A stretch of 39,228 bases of DNA. Origin: a bacterium (GTDB lineage Bacteria > Actinomycetota > Acidimicrobiia > Spongiisociales > JAENVV01). The notes beneath the pieces are model-generated. The model saw only the letters and a list, made by a program, of their open reading frames with translations, did no database searches and was not told the origin of the DNA. Below are positions 8,164-16,421 of this stretch, in pieces (the first letter of the stretch is position 1; every line of letters begins with the position of its first letter). The position numbers were made by a program, and so were the translations under genes. The DNA lies in the NCBI GenBank assembly GCA_024641305.1, contig JAHEDI010000008.1, positions 63,950-103,177 on the forward strand, given 5' to 3'.

Positions 8164-8406
8164 TTACGCGTCCCCGGACGCCTGCGAACGCCTGAGTTTC
8201 TCTCTGCGGGACGTAGCCTGAAGTCTCCGTACCGTCATCGGGTCATACTCGGAGGCGTGCGGATCGTCAGCCAACGAACGGAGCATCTGGTAATACTTGG
8301 TTGGACTCATGGCAAGCTGCTCCTGAATAGCTTCTGACTTCGGACCTGGGATAAGCCAGGCCGACCGCTCGAAATCGAGCACAGCCTTATCTTGTTCGGA
8401 CAGCAT
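8164..8406 (-). CDS. DUF3263 domain protein
   Basis: Small 80-aa protein that matches the actinobacterial DUF3263 family: an N-terminal DFERSAW segment, then a helix-turn-helix-like stretch containing SPTKYYQMLRSLADD, then a basic C-terminal tail (RRLQATSRREKLRR). The pattern suggests a small DNA-binding protein, but no member has a function I can name. It heads the operon with the LytR_C protein, the toast-rack-like protein and possibly the AI-2E transporter. A TAACCT sequence (8416-8421, minus strand) ends 9 nt before the ATG, which may be its promoter. Confidence 0.88.
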   Translation of the reverse strand: MLSEQDKAVLDFERSAWLIPGPKSEAIQEQLAMSPTKYYQMLRSLADDPHASEYDPMTVRRLQATSRREKLRRSQASGDA

Positions 8407-8511
8407 GATCCCGCAAGGTTATCGCTGCTGCCACCACTCACTGGGGATTTCATTACGACTCGCAATCTGATGACCGCTCCAGACAAACACCGCTGGTGTG
8501 GTGATCACGGG

Positions 8512-8584
8512 AGCTGGCGGCGGGATTCGAACCCACGACCTGCCGCTTACAAGGCGGCTGCTCTGCCAACTGAGCTACGCCAGC
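8512..8584 (-). tRNA. tRNA-Thr (anticodon UGU)
   Basis: On the minus strand the acceptor stem GCTGGCG (8584-8578) pairs with CGCCAGC (8519-8513), with discriminator T at 8512. The D arm GCTC/GAGC, anticodon stem GCCGC/GCGGC with loop CTTGTAA, and the TTCGAAT T-loop are all present. The anticodon TGT reads ACA/ACG. CCA is not encoded. It lies between rlmB and the DUF3263 operon, in the same orientation. Confidence 0.96.
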
Positions 8585-8617
8585 AAGCTGGGCAGTGTAC
8601 CGGATCGAGACGAAGTC

Positions 8618-9340
8618 TCAGTCCTGGCGAGCCCGGCGGATCTCAAAAGCCGCCAGCGCAGCCGCCACCGAAGCGTTGAGGCTCTCCGACTCGTCGCTCA
8701 TTGGAATCGAGACGACCAGATCACACCTCTCAGTGACGAGTTGGGCGAGCCCGGCCCCCTCTCCCCCGATAACGATCGCGATCGGTTCTGATGCCAGCCC
8801 CAGACCAAACAAGGATTCAGTGCCGTGGGCATCGAGGCCAACCACCCAGACACCTAGCTGACGAAGCCGGGAAAGAGCGCTGGCAACCGAAGACACGACG
8901 GCCACTGGAAGCTTTTCAAGCGCCCCGACCGAGGCCTTGAACGCCGTGGATCCCAACGGTGCGGATCGCACCGACGAAACGACCAAACCGGACATACCGG
9001 CGGCCAAAGCGGACCGGGCGATAGCGCCGACATTATGGGGGTCTTCGAGATGATCGAGGACCAAGATGGCAGGTCGGTCGGCGTCAGCCAGATATTCCAG
9101 CGAGACGGTTCGGATAGGGTCGCAGAGAGCAACGACGCCTTGCGGGGCGGTGGTCTCTGCCTGCAACCGAACATCGGCGATATATTCGACTTGCACCGCC
9201 GGGCCGGCCGCTTCCAGCAACTCGCCGAGTCGCTTCTTACGAGAGGTCTCTATCAACAGTTTCTTGACCCGCCCGGCGTCAAGCGCCGCTCGGACCGCAT
9301 GGATTCCCTCGACCTTACTTCCGATGCCAGGCGACCCCAT
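8618..9340 (-). CDS. rlmB: TrmH/RlmB family 23S rRNA 2'-O-ribose methyltransferase
   Basis: SPOUT-class methyltransferase, most likely RlmB, which methylates the 2'-O of G2251 in 23S rRNA. The N-terminal substrate-binding part begins GIGSKVEGIHAV. The catalytic C-terminal part shows the three TrmH motifs: LDHLEDPHNVGAIARSA (motif 1), IVIGGEGAGL (motif 2) and IPMSDESESLNASVA (motif 3, containing the SLN signature). I chose ATG 9340 (240 aa), with GAGG about 9 nt upstream; starts at 9349 or 9385 are possible but place the protein deeper inside cysS. Even so, the gene overlaps the end of cysS by 26 nt. cysS-rlmB linkage matches both Bacillus and Mycobacterium. Confidence 0.92.
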   Translation of the reverse strand: MGSPGIGSKVEGIHAVRAALDAGRVKKLLIETSRKKRLGELLEAAGPAVQVEYIADVRLQAETTAPQGVVALCDPIRTVSLEYLADADRPAILVLDHLEDPHNVGAIARSALAAGMSGLVVSSVRSAPLGSTAFKASVGALEKLPVAVVSSVASALSRLRQLGVWVVGLDAHGTESLFGLGLASEPIAIVIGGEGAGLAQLVTERCDLVVSIPMSDESESLNASVAAALAAFEIRRARQD

Positions 9341-10730
9341 CAGCCCCATCCTCGATGACGATACCGATCGACGCCAGACCATCACGTATCTTGTCTGACG
9401 TTGACCAATCCTTATTCGCCCTCGCTTCGGTCCGATGGTCGATCACCCTCTCGAGCGTCTCCTCGACCCCACGACCAGGAGCCAATCCCAGTTCGGCTGC
9501 CAGTCCTTCAAGGTCGGCGGCCAAGCCGTCCAGCCGATCCGAGCCGGTTGCTTCCGGAATGAGGCCAAGGACCTCAAGTATCCGCTCCACCGCTGCGGCC
9601 ACTCCGGTGGCCTCGCCTCCTTCGTCCGATAGCCGATTACCTTCGCGCACTGCGTCGAATAACACACCAAGCGCTACCGGAGTGTTGAAGTCGTCATCCA
9701 TGGCTGTTTCGAAGGCTGCGACGATGCCAGCGTCAAGCGCCGTCCCTTCCATGTCGGCATGTCGACGGCGAAACGACTGCAAGCGTTCAAAGGAGGCGAC
9801 CGCGTCAGCGATCAAATCAGGCGAAAACTCGACATTGGATCGGTAGTGCGCTCGCAAGTAGAACAGCCTGATGGCCAGCGGTGGATGGTCGGCCAGCAAC
9901 GTCGCAAGATCGACAAAATGCCCCGTGGACTTCGACATCTTTTCACCCGAGAGGGTGACCATCCCGTTGTGTAACCAAACCTTGGCGAACGGGCGACCGG
10001 TGACTGCCTCGGACTGGGCGATTTCGTTTTCATGATGGGGAAAGATGAGGTCCGTCCCGCCGCCATGTATGTCAAGCGTGTCACCCAGGTATCGGCGGGC
10101 CATCGCCGAGCACTCGATGTGCCATCCAGGCCGACCGGGACCCCACGGCGAAGGCCACTGCGGCTCTCCCGGCTTGGCCGCCTTCCAAAGCGCAAAGTCC
10201 AGCGGGTCACGTTTGATGTCACCCGTGGCAATGCGAGCTCCGGCGAGCATTTCATCGAGGTTGCGGTTGGAAAGTCGGGCATAGTGAGCGAACGAGCGGA
10301 CCGCGAAGTAGACGTCGCCGCCGGCCACGTACGCATGATCCTTGACGATCAGATCACCGATCATGTCAATGATCTCTGCGATATGATCGGTGGCTCTCGG
10401 TTCGATATCAGGTCGAAGGACTCCCAGCGCGTCTTGCGTCGCTTCGAACCGCTCGGCAGCCCGAGTCGCGACGTCTTCTATCGAAACGCCCTGCTCATTG
10501 GCTGCGGTGATGATCTTGTCGTCAATATCGGTGATGTTTCGAACGTACGTGACGGCATACCCGCGATACATGAGGTATCGGCGAATGACGTCGAACGCGA
10601 CCGCCGACCGCCCGTGACCCACATGCGGGTTGGCCTGCACGGTCGGGCCGCATACATAAATGCCGACCGACCCATCGTGCTCTGGGACGAAGGGGATCCG
10701 GACGCGACCAAGCGTGTTGAGAACTTCCAT
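9315..10730 (-). CDS. cysS: cysteinyl-tRNA synthetase
   Basis: Class I aminoacyl-tRNA synthetase that charges tRNA(Cys). It shows the CGPTVQ motif with the first zinc Cys, the HIGH equivalent HVGHG, the zinc-ligand segments HIECSAMA and HGGGTDLIFPHHENE, and the KMSKS loop, followed by a DALR-like C-terminal domain. The length of 471 aa and the complete C-terminal half favour CysS over the shorter mycothiol ligase MshC, which is a paralogue. I start it at ATG 10730; a TTG at 10763 is in frame and has a GGAG between the two starts, so the exact start is open. It follows ispF by about 50 nt and is overlapped by rlmB. Confidence 0.95.
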   Translation of the reverse strand: MEVLNTLGRVRIPFVPEHDGSVGIYVCGPTVQANPHVGHGRSAVAFDVIRRYLMYRGYAVTYVRNITDIDDKIITAANEQGVSIEDVATRAAERFEATQDALGVLRPDIEPRATDHIAEIIDMIGDLIVKDHAYVAGGDVYFAVRSFAHYARLSNRNLDEMLAGARIATGDIKRDPLDFALWKAAKPGEPQWPSPWGPGRPGWHIECSAMARRYLGDTLDIHGGGTDLIFPHHENEIAQSEAVTGRPFAKVWLHNGMVTLSGEKMSKSTGHFVDLATLLADHPPLAIRLFYLRAHYRSNVEFSPDLIADAVASFERLQSFRRRHADMEGTALDAGIVAAFETAMDDDFNTPVALGVLFDAVREGNRLSDEGGEATGVAAAVERILEVLGLIPEATGSDRLDGLAADLEGLAAELGLAPGRGVEETLERVIDHRTEARANKDWSTSDKIRDGLASIGIVIEDGADGVAWHRK

Positions 10731-10778
10731 GGGCGTAATCGTAGCTCCGGGTAGGACGGCCAAGAACCCGGTGCTTCG

Positions 10779-11252
10779 TCAGCGCGGTTCGATTGCGGCA
10801 ACCGCGGCCGCCGCCAAACCTTCGTCCCGGCCGATCGAACCCATGAAGTCCGTCGTCGTCGCCTTTACGGACACATCGGCCGAGTCAAGGTTGAGGGCCT
10901 CGGCCAAACCCGCCCGGATCGCCTCACGGTGCGGGGCGACCTTGACAGATTGGGCAATAACGGTGACGTCTACCTGCGAAACCTTCCAGCCGGCTTCGAA
11001 GAGTATGGCTATGGCGTCCCTGACCAGATCGAGACTCGATACGCCCTGCCAGCGCTCATCCGAAGACGGATAATGGGTTCCGAGATCGCCCAACCCGGCG
11101 GCACCAAATAGGGCATCGGCCACGGCATGACAGGCAACATCGCCATCGGAGGTGGCCTCCACCAATCTCGCAGAATCGACGACTACCCCACCGAGTCGGA
11201 CCGGCCAGGTACCCCCGAAACGGTGGGCATCAAAACCGAACCCAACCCTCAC
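10779..11252 (-). CDS. ispF: 2-C-methyl-D-erythritol 2,4-cyclodiphosphate synthase
   Basis: Fifth enzyme of the non-mevalonate (MEP) isoprenoid pathway, cyclising CDP-methylerythritol 2-phosphate with release of CMP. The 157-aa length is typical for the homotrimer. The metal-binding DAHRF (Asp8, His10) and SDGDVACHA motifs are present, as is the signature KATTTDFMGSIGRDEGLAA near the C-terminus. Its ATG overlaps the stop of the PIN/TRAM gene (ATGA, 11249-11252). The usual partner ispD is not next to it: the upstream neighbours are the PIN/TRAM gene and carD. Confidence 0.96.
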   Translation of the reverse strand: MRVGFGFDAHRFGGTWPVRLGGVVVDSARLVEATSDGDVACHAVADALFGAAGLGDLGTHYPSSDERWQGVSSLDLVRDAIAILFEAGWKVSQVDVTVIAQSVKVAPHREAIRAGLAEALNLDSADVSVKATTTDFMGSIGRDEGLAAAAVAAIEPR

Positions 11253-12307
11253 GCCGGCCGACCAAACAACATCCGGCCTATCGCCGTACGCGTGGTGGCA
11301 GTGACCTCAACGGAAATCTCTTCGCCGACTCGCTCAGAAGCTCCGTCGATAACCACCATCGTCCCGTCGTCGAGATACCCGACTCCCTGTCCTTCACCAC
11401 TTCCAATCTTGGAAACGGGCACGGACACGATCTCGCCAACAGCCACGGACGTTTTCAGTTTTTCGCCGAGCCCGGCAGGGTTGAGGACCCGGACTCCCCG
11501 CAGCTCGGCTGCTTTGGCGAGATGGGTGTCGGTGGTCACGATCTGAGCGCCACTTCGCTCGGCAACGACAATGAGCTTGGCGTCGACGTCCTCGACCTCG
11601 GGGATCTCGTCATCGAGTACCACGACGTCGACGTGGGCGGTTGATCGGAGGGCGTCGAGGATTTCCAGGCCGCGACGGCCTCGCCGATGTCGACTTTTCT
11701 CGGCCGAGTCGGCCAACCCCTGTAACTCGTCGATCACAAACCCCGGCAACCAGAGGCGTCCTTCGATGAGACCGATACGTGCGAGCTCCAGAATACGACC
11801 ATCGATAGCCGCCGACGAGTCGATGAGATACGACGGCTCTTCATCACTCAAACGACGGGCCACCAGCGGGGCTCGGGGTCGCAGGCCGGCCACCGTCAAC
11901 AGATCGTGCGACCGCATGGCAAACAGCCTGGCACCGATCAGCGCCAGCGAAAGAATGATGAGTGCGGCAAGCGGCCAGGCGATCGCCCCTGGTAGCAGGG
12001 CGATTAAGGGAGCGCTCACGGCCCCTCCCAACACGACACCAACGATGAGGCCGAAAGCTCCAGCAAACAATTCCTGACCGTCCGCCTGAGGCAAGAACCG
12101 CTGAGGGAGCACATCGAGGCGCCGCCGGAACCCTCTCCCGAACAGCCCCCCACTCACGTAGCCAACCCCGGCACCGATCAGAGCACCCACCAATCGGATA
12201 GCGCTGGGATCTGCGTCTACCGCGGCCGGGTTGATCCGACTACCGAGTGTGTAGCCAAGCGCGGTCAGCAACAAGGTGACCAGCAGTCGGAGGGCCTCAA
12301 CCATCAT
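11249..12307 (-). CDS. membrane-anchored PIN/TRAM domain protein (YacL-like)
   Basis: 352-aa protein with four N-terminal hydrophobic helices (about residues 5-22, 38-58, 80-105 and 107-128), a PIN ribonuclease-like domain (about 160-280) and a C-terminal TRAM domain (about 285-345). The PIN acidic residues are visible in LIDSSAAIDGRI, DELQGLAD, DVDAKLI and TTDTHLAK, so the nuclease site appears intact. The TRAM domain is expected to bind RNA. Bacillus YacL has the same architecture and the same neighbours (disA upstream, ispD/ispF downstream). The substrate is unknown. Confidence 0.92.
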   Translation of the reverse strand: MMVEALRLLVTLLLTALGYTLGSRINPAAVDADPSAIRLVGALIGAGVGYVSGGLFGRGFRRRLDVLPQRFLPQADGQELFAGAFGLIVGVVLGGAVSAPLIALLPGAIAWPLAALIILSLALIGARLFAMRSHDLLTVAGLRPRAPLVARRLSDEEPSYLIDSSAAIDGRILELARIGLIEGRLWLPGFVIDELQGLADSAEKSRHRRGRRGLEILDALRSTAHVDVVVLDDEIPEVEDVDAKLIVVAERSGAQIVTTDTHLAKAAELRGVRVLNPAGLGEKLKTSVAVGEIVSVPVSKIGSGEGQGVGYLDDGTMVVIDGASERVGEEISVEVTATTRTAIGRMLFGRPA

Positions 12308-12319
12308 GAGCGAACCGTT

Positions 12320-12865
12320 CTATTCGTCGAGATCCTCGGGTTTCGGGAGTGCCCGGTCGAGCTTCTTGGTGGCTTCCTCTTCGTTGACGTCGAGGGCGAA
12401 TTGCATTTCACTCACCAGGGTCGTTCGAGCTCTTGACAGCATCCGCTTCAATGCAGGCGAGATGCCCTTCAATTGTTGGGCAACCGTGAGGTCCCTGACC
12501 ACTTCGGCTACCTGGAAAATGTCACCTGAGGTCATCTTCTCGTTGAGGATCTTGTACCAACGACTCCAGTTGGATCCCGCTTCTTGCGGTTCGTCCTTCA
12601 GGGTCGCAAAAACCTTGCGCGCCTGCGTTTTTGAGATGACCGGGCGAATCGTATCTTCGATATTCTCAACCGGCACATAGACCGTGAGCTGATCGGTGGC
12701 GATTTCCAACTGGAAGTACTCACGATTTTCGCCAGCGATCTTCTGCTTCACCTTTTTGATGATGATTGCGGCACCATGGTGGGGGTGGACAACTTTGTCA
12801 CCCACTGCAAAAGATGACTTTCGGCGCGGTTTGGGAACCTCTGCTGCTTCAGGTTTTTTGGCCAT
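12320..12865 (-). CDS. carD: CarD family transcription regulator
   Basis: 181-aa CarD/CdnL homologue. The N-terminal RNA-polymerase-interacting Tudor-like domain begins FAVGDKVVHPHHGAAII and continues through LTVYVPVENIEDTIRPVI. The C-terminal helical DNA-binding domain contains the conserved NWSRWYKILNEKM stretch with its key Trp. CarD stabilises open promoter complexes, especially at rRNA promoters. A 20-residue basic N-terminal extension (MAKKPEAAEVPKPRRK) is unusual. A TACACT box (12898-12903, minus) in the gap after disA could be its promoter. The disA-carD neighbourhood is as in mycobacteria. Confidence 0.95.
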   Translation of the reverse strand: MAKKPEAAEVPKPRRKSSFAVGDKVVHPHHGAAIIIKKVKQKIAGENREYFQLEIATDQLTVYVPVENIEDTIRPVISKTQARKVFATLKDEPQEAGSNWSRWYKILNEKMTSGDIFQVAEVVRDLTVAQQLKGISPALKRMLSRARTTLVSEMQFALDVNEEEATKKLDRALPKPEDLDE

Positions 12866-12917
12866 AAAGGGTGGTGTCTATCGTTCGGCGACGGCCTAGT
12901 GTAGCTGGCGGTGGCAA

Positions 12918-13994
12918 TCAGGCGACATGCCCACCGGTTGGACCCCAAAAACCGACGCTATCGATAGCCCGATCCAGCCAGGCACGGATCTGCACCGCCC
13001 GGGTATGACCAACGCCTGGCACGTCATCGAGTTCCTCGACGGATGCATGAAGGAGTTTACGAAAGTCTCCGAAGTGCTTGGCAGCGGCTTCTTGTACCGA
13101 TTCTGGAAGATGCGGAACCTGACTGAGCAGTCGCAAGCCTCTCGGAGACGCTTCGATGTCCTCGGCCTCGAATCCCATGGCGGCGGCGATCGCCCGGCGA
13201 TCTGATAACTCGGCCGTCGGAATGTCGGCGAGCTCGTTCAAAGCAGCCTGCGTGGAACGTGCCGAAAGTCGACCGATGTAATCGCGCACCACCAGGCGTC
13301 GTAATTCTCTGATGCCGTGTGTCAGATCGGCCAGTTGAAGCTGCACCAACTGACGTTCCCCACCCAACGCCAGGCTTAACACCTCGACCGAATCACCAAG
13401 GCGAAGCACCAATTCGGCTCGCTGGAGAACGGTCACGGCCCAATGGTTGGTCATGAAGTCGGCTACCTCAAGCCGGGTCATCCGCTCCTCGGCCTGATCG
13501 AGGCGGGTACGGAATCGGTCGAGCGACGACAGCGACTGATTGATCTTGTCGGTTATGACTGCCGGGCTTTCCAGTTCTTGCTTGGTGTCTCCAAAGAACA
13601 ACGTCGCCACCGCGCGATCCTCCGATATGGACACGACCGGCTTCCCGGTCTGTTTGGCGGTGCGCTCGGCAGTCCGATGCCGCGACCCGGTCTCGTCGGT
13701 GGGCATGGATGGATCGGGAATGAGATGAACGTTCGCTCGAAGAATGGCATCGCTGCTGTCAGAAAGGACGATGGCCCCATCCATCTTGGCGACTTCGGCG
13801 AGCCTGGCAACGGTGAACGGGGCCTCACTGAGGTCGAAGCCGCCTGAGCACACGGCATCGACCTGCGGCCCCGCCCCGAGAACGATCAGCGCTCCCATTT
13901 TCTGCTGCATGATGCGCTCAAACGCGTCCCGCAGTCGGGTCCCGGGGGCGACTCTCTTGAGAACTTCTAGGCGGGTATCGGCTTTGTTCACCAC
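12918..13994 (-). CDS. disA: DNA integrity scanning diadenylate cyclase
   Basis: Makes c-di-AMP from two ATP while scanning DNA for branched structures. The 358-aa protein has the N-terminal DAC domain with the DGA (72-74) and RHR (within GSRHRTAER, 103-111) catalytic motifs, a central helical linker, and a C-terminal helix-hairpin-helix DNA-binding domain (ELDDVPGVGHTRAVQIRAWL). The start is GTG 13994, immediately followed by a second GTG. It lies 48 nt downstream of radA, whose product is a known DisA partner and inhibitor in mycobacteria. Confidence 0.96.
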   Translation of the reverse strand: MVNKADTRLEVLKRVAPGTRLRDAFERIMQQKMGALIVLGAGPQVDAVCSGGFDLSEAPFTVARLAEVAKMDGAIVLSDSSDAILRANVHLIPDPSMPTDETGSRHRTAERTAKQTGKPVVSISEDRAVATLFFGDTKQELESPAVITDKINQSLSSLDRFRTRLDQAEERMTRLEVADFMTNHWAVTVLQRAELVLRLGDSVEVLSLALGGERQLVQLQLADLTHGIRELRRLVVRDYIGRLSARSTQAALNELADIPTAELSDRRAIAAAMGFEAEDIEASPRGLRLLSQVPHLPESVQEAAAKHFGDFRKLLHASVEELDDVPGVGHTRAVQIRAWLDRAIDSVGFWGPTGGHVA

Positions 13995-14042
13995 TCGGGC
14001 GAGGCTACTACACGCTTTGACGGTAGGCCCAACACAAAGCTC

Positions 14043-15338
14043 CTAATCATCGAAGACGCCGGCGGCGGCCAGAGCCGACTCGATGCGCCGTGAAACAAGA
14101 TCGGCGTGAATCGTCCTGGTCAGTCCCAACCGGGACGCTTCTTCAGACCGACGCCCATCATGGGACACCGAGCGCAACTCTCCGGTCAACCCGACTTCAC
14201 CCCAAGCAGCCGTTCGGCCGAGCGGGCGATTGGTCAAGGAAGAAGCCAGCGCCAAAGCGATGGCGAGGTCGGCAGCCGGCTCCGTCAGTCGCATACCGCC
14301 CACCACCGAGACGTAAACCTCTCGATCTGAGAACCGGAGCATGGCGTGCCGTTCGAGAACGGCCAGTAGTTGGTGCACCCGGGCTGCCTCAACCCCCCGC
14401 ACCGACCGACGGAGCTGCTGAGGAGTCACGACCGGTTTACCGACCAATGCTTGAACTTCGACGAGCAGGGCTCGTTTTCCGCTGATGGCCGGGAATACAA
14501 CTGTCCCAGCCACGCTTCCTTGCCAGTCAGCCACAAAGGCGGCTGACGGATCGGCCACCTCCACCATCCCTTCCTCATCCATTTCGAAGAGTCCAACAAG
14601 ATGGGTCGCTCCGAACCGGTTCTTAAGGCTATGGAGCGTTCGATATCCACGATCGGTTTCGCCTTCGAGGTACAGGACGACATCGACCATATGCTCAAGC
14701 AATTTGGGACCGGCGATGGCCCCATCTTTGGTGATATGACCAACGACCACGGTGGCGGTCCCTGTATCCTTGGCAAATCGGATCAGCCGTGCCGAGCACT
14801 CACGCACCTGTCCGACCGAACCGGAGGCGGCGGCAACCTCCTGCGCTGCCAATGCCTGAATTGAGTCAACAATGAGAAGGTCGGGCCGAATCTGCTCGGC
14901 TGCGGCGATGATCACGTCGACATCGCCATCAGCGAGCAGCAGGATGTCGTCGGACTTGATGCCCAGCCGATCAGCCCGTAGTCCGACCTGATCGGCAGAT
15001 TCCTCTGCTGTGGCGATAAGCACCTTTGCACCGTGAACCGCCAGGCTGCCGGCCACTTGCGACAGCAACGTTGATTTGCCAACCCCCGGCTCACCGCCGA
15101 CGAGGATGACACCACCAGGGACCAGCCCGCCTCCCAAAACCCGGTCGAACTCCGAAATGCCGATTTGAAGGCGCGGCGGCGGGGACTCTCCCACCTTCGA
15201 GAGTGGCACCGGGGCAGTTGTCGCCGTCCTTTTGGATGACCCTGTGACCTCGGCGAGTGCGTCCGACACCTTGCATTGAGGGCAGAACCCCATCCACTTG
15301 CTTGACTGGTATCCACACGAAGAGCACCGATATGTCAT
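14043..15338 (-). CDS. radA: DNA repair protein RadA (Sms)
   Basis: RecA-like branch-migration helicase acting in recombinational repair. It has an N-terminal four-Cys zinc finger (Cys5, 8, 19, 22), a Walker A GEPGVGKST (82-90), the RadA-specific KNRFG motif (239-243) and a C-terminal Lon-protease-like domain. The 431-aa length is slightly short but complete. The ATG at 15338 is preceded only 6 nt upstream by TAGGAT and has no Shine-Dalgarno site, suggesting a leaderless transcript. It begins the radA-disA-carD-PIN/TRAM-ispF-cysS-rlmB series and is divergent from the zinc-ribbon gene. Confidence 0.96.
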   Translation of the reverse strand: MTYRCSSCGYQSSKWMGFCPQCKVSDALAEVTGSSKRTATTAPVPLSKVGESPPPRLQIGISEFDRVLGGGLVPGGVILVGGEPGVGKSTLLSQVAGSLAVHGAKVLIATAEESADQVGLRADRLGIKSDDILLLADGDVDVIIAAAEQIRPDLLIVDSIQALAAQEVAAASGSVGQVRECSARLIRFAKDTGTATVVVGHITKDGAIAGPKLLEHMVDVVLYLEGETDRGYRTLHSLKNRFGATHLVGLFEMDEEGMVEVADPSAAFVADWQGSVAGTVVFPAISGKRALLVEVQALVGKPVVTPQQLRRSVRGVEAARVHQLLAVLERHAMLRFSDREVYVSVVGGMRLTEPAADLAIALALASSLTNRPLGRTAAWGEVGLTGELRSVSHDGRRSEEASRLGLTRTIHADLVSRRIESALAAAGVFDD

Positions 15339-15344
15339 GGAAAG

Positions 15345-15350
15345 ATCCTA
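15345..15350 (-). promoter_or_regulatory. putative -10 box for leaderless radA transcript
   Basis: TAGGAT on the minus strand ends 6 nt before the radA ATG (15338). A T-rich stretch (rc of 15368-15373) occurs near the -35 position but does not match TTGACA. Confidence 0.4.
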
Positions 15351-15464
15351 TCGTGGGGGGCAGACAGAAAAATTCGCCCGCCGGTGTGGCGGTTTCTGTG
15401 ACCTGGATGGCGCCCCACGGCACCAACGTGGCAGAATGTCGCCGGCTAACGAAAGGTAATCGGC

Positions 15465-16349
15465 TTGTCCGTCGTTGAATGCACAAACTGCGGAGCTCAG
15501 TCCGAGGGCGAGGAATTCTGCCCGGTATGTGGAGAATGGCTCCAGACAGAAGGCTTTGAAGAGTTCGAGCTGGCCAGCTCAGCCCCGCTGACTCAAGTGC
15601 TATACAACACCGTTGCCTGCCCGTCGTGTGGAGCGGCAAACCCGACGACGAATCGCCATTGTGAAGAGTGCGGAGCGCGCCTGATGCAGGGGGCTCTCCC
15701 GGTCGCTCCCCAGCCAATCTTGTCTACCACTCCCGGCGTTCGCGCCGCTCTGGCAATCGGAGGACTCCTCGTGGCCGTGGTCCTGGCCGCCTTGTTGTTC
15801 AACTGGATCCGGGGCGACGGTGGAACGACCACCACGTCGAGCTCAATACCAACCTCGACGTCGACCTCCGTCCCGCTAGCCGAGATTGAACTGATTCCGA
15901 TCGCCTCATCAGAGTGTTCGTCGGAACTTCCCAACTGGCCATGCTCGAACATGTTCGACACCGATCCCGCCACCGTGTGGAACGATGCATCGCTCTCTGG
16001 GGTTGGCGCCTCGATCACGGTTCGCTTCCCGGCCACTTACCAGGTTCAGTCGATCGTGATAACCAACATCCAGGATGACCCGGTTCGGTTCACGAGGAAT
16101 TTCCGGGTCGCTTCGGTGAAGGTCATCTCCGACGACAATCCGAGGGGTACCGTGAGCCTTCTGCCGGACACCCCGGGACCTCACACCATTACGTTCTCGA
16201 CGATCGGAACGACCGAGATCACGATTGAGGTACAGACGACCCATCAGGCCGAGGCTGTCATCGACGAAGTGAGCGGTGAGGAACTCGCTCGCTACTCAGA
16301 GTTGGTAATCGCCGAGCTCGAGTTCTACGGCAGACGAGCAGGCAACTAA
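15465..16349 (+). CDS. zinc-ribbon membrane protein with extracytoplasmic discoidin-like domain
   Basis: 294-aa protein in three parts. Two cytoplasmic zinc ribbons carry CxxC pairs at Cys6/9 with 19/22 and Cys52/55 with 66/69. One transmembrane helix follows (about 92-114), then a Thr/Ser-rich linker. The C-terminal 155 residues form a beta-rich module with the DxxxxTVWN...GVGASITVRFP and IVITNIQ pattern of discoidin/F5-8C or NADase-type glycan-binding domains. The role is unknown; the layout suggests a sensor or anchor linking an extracellular ligand to cytoplasmic zinc ribbons. The start is TTG, supported by AAAGG (15452-15456) 8 nt upstream. It ends 5 nt before a strong hairpin terminator. 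Confidence 0.88.
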   Translation: MSVVECTNCGAQSEGEEFCPVCGEWLQTEGFEEFELASSAPLTQVLYNTVACPSCGAANPTTNRHCEECGARLMQGALPVAPQPILSTTPGVRAALAIGGLLVAVVLAALLFNWIRGDGGTTTTSSSIPTSTSTSVPLAEIELIPIASSECSSELPNWPCSNMFDTDPATVWNDASLSGVGASITVRFPATYQVQSIVITNIQDDPVRFTRNFRVASVKVISDDNPRGTVSLLPDTPGPHTITFSTIGTTEITIEVQTTHQAEAVIDEVSGEELARYSELVIAELEFYGRRAGN

Positions 16350-16354
16350 GAAAG

Positions 16355-16380
16355 CTACGGACCGCCTCTGCGGTCCGTAG
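16355..16380. terminator. bidirectional rho-independent terminator
   Basis: A perfect 10-bp inverted repeat, CTACGGACCG (16355-16364) and CGGTCCGTAG (16371-16380), encloses a 6-nt loop. It sits between two convergent genes. The minus-strand reading is followed by CTTTCTT and the plus-strand reading by TTCTATGTAT, so it can serve both. Confidence 0.85.
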
Positions 16381-16421
16381 TTCTATGTATAGAGCTGGAG
16401 GGCGACGGGTTTCTCGCCCAT

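Noticed and set aside
8392-8791. Plus-strand ORFs across tRNA-Thr(UGU), including one containing GGIRTHDLPLT
   Set aside because: That peptide is the well-known artefact of translating antisense to a tRNA gene; the remainder overlaps rlmB antisense.
10032-10754. 240-aa open frame on the plus strand
   Set aside because: Antisense to cysS, whose motifs are unambiguous in the other strand.
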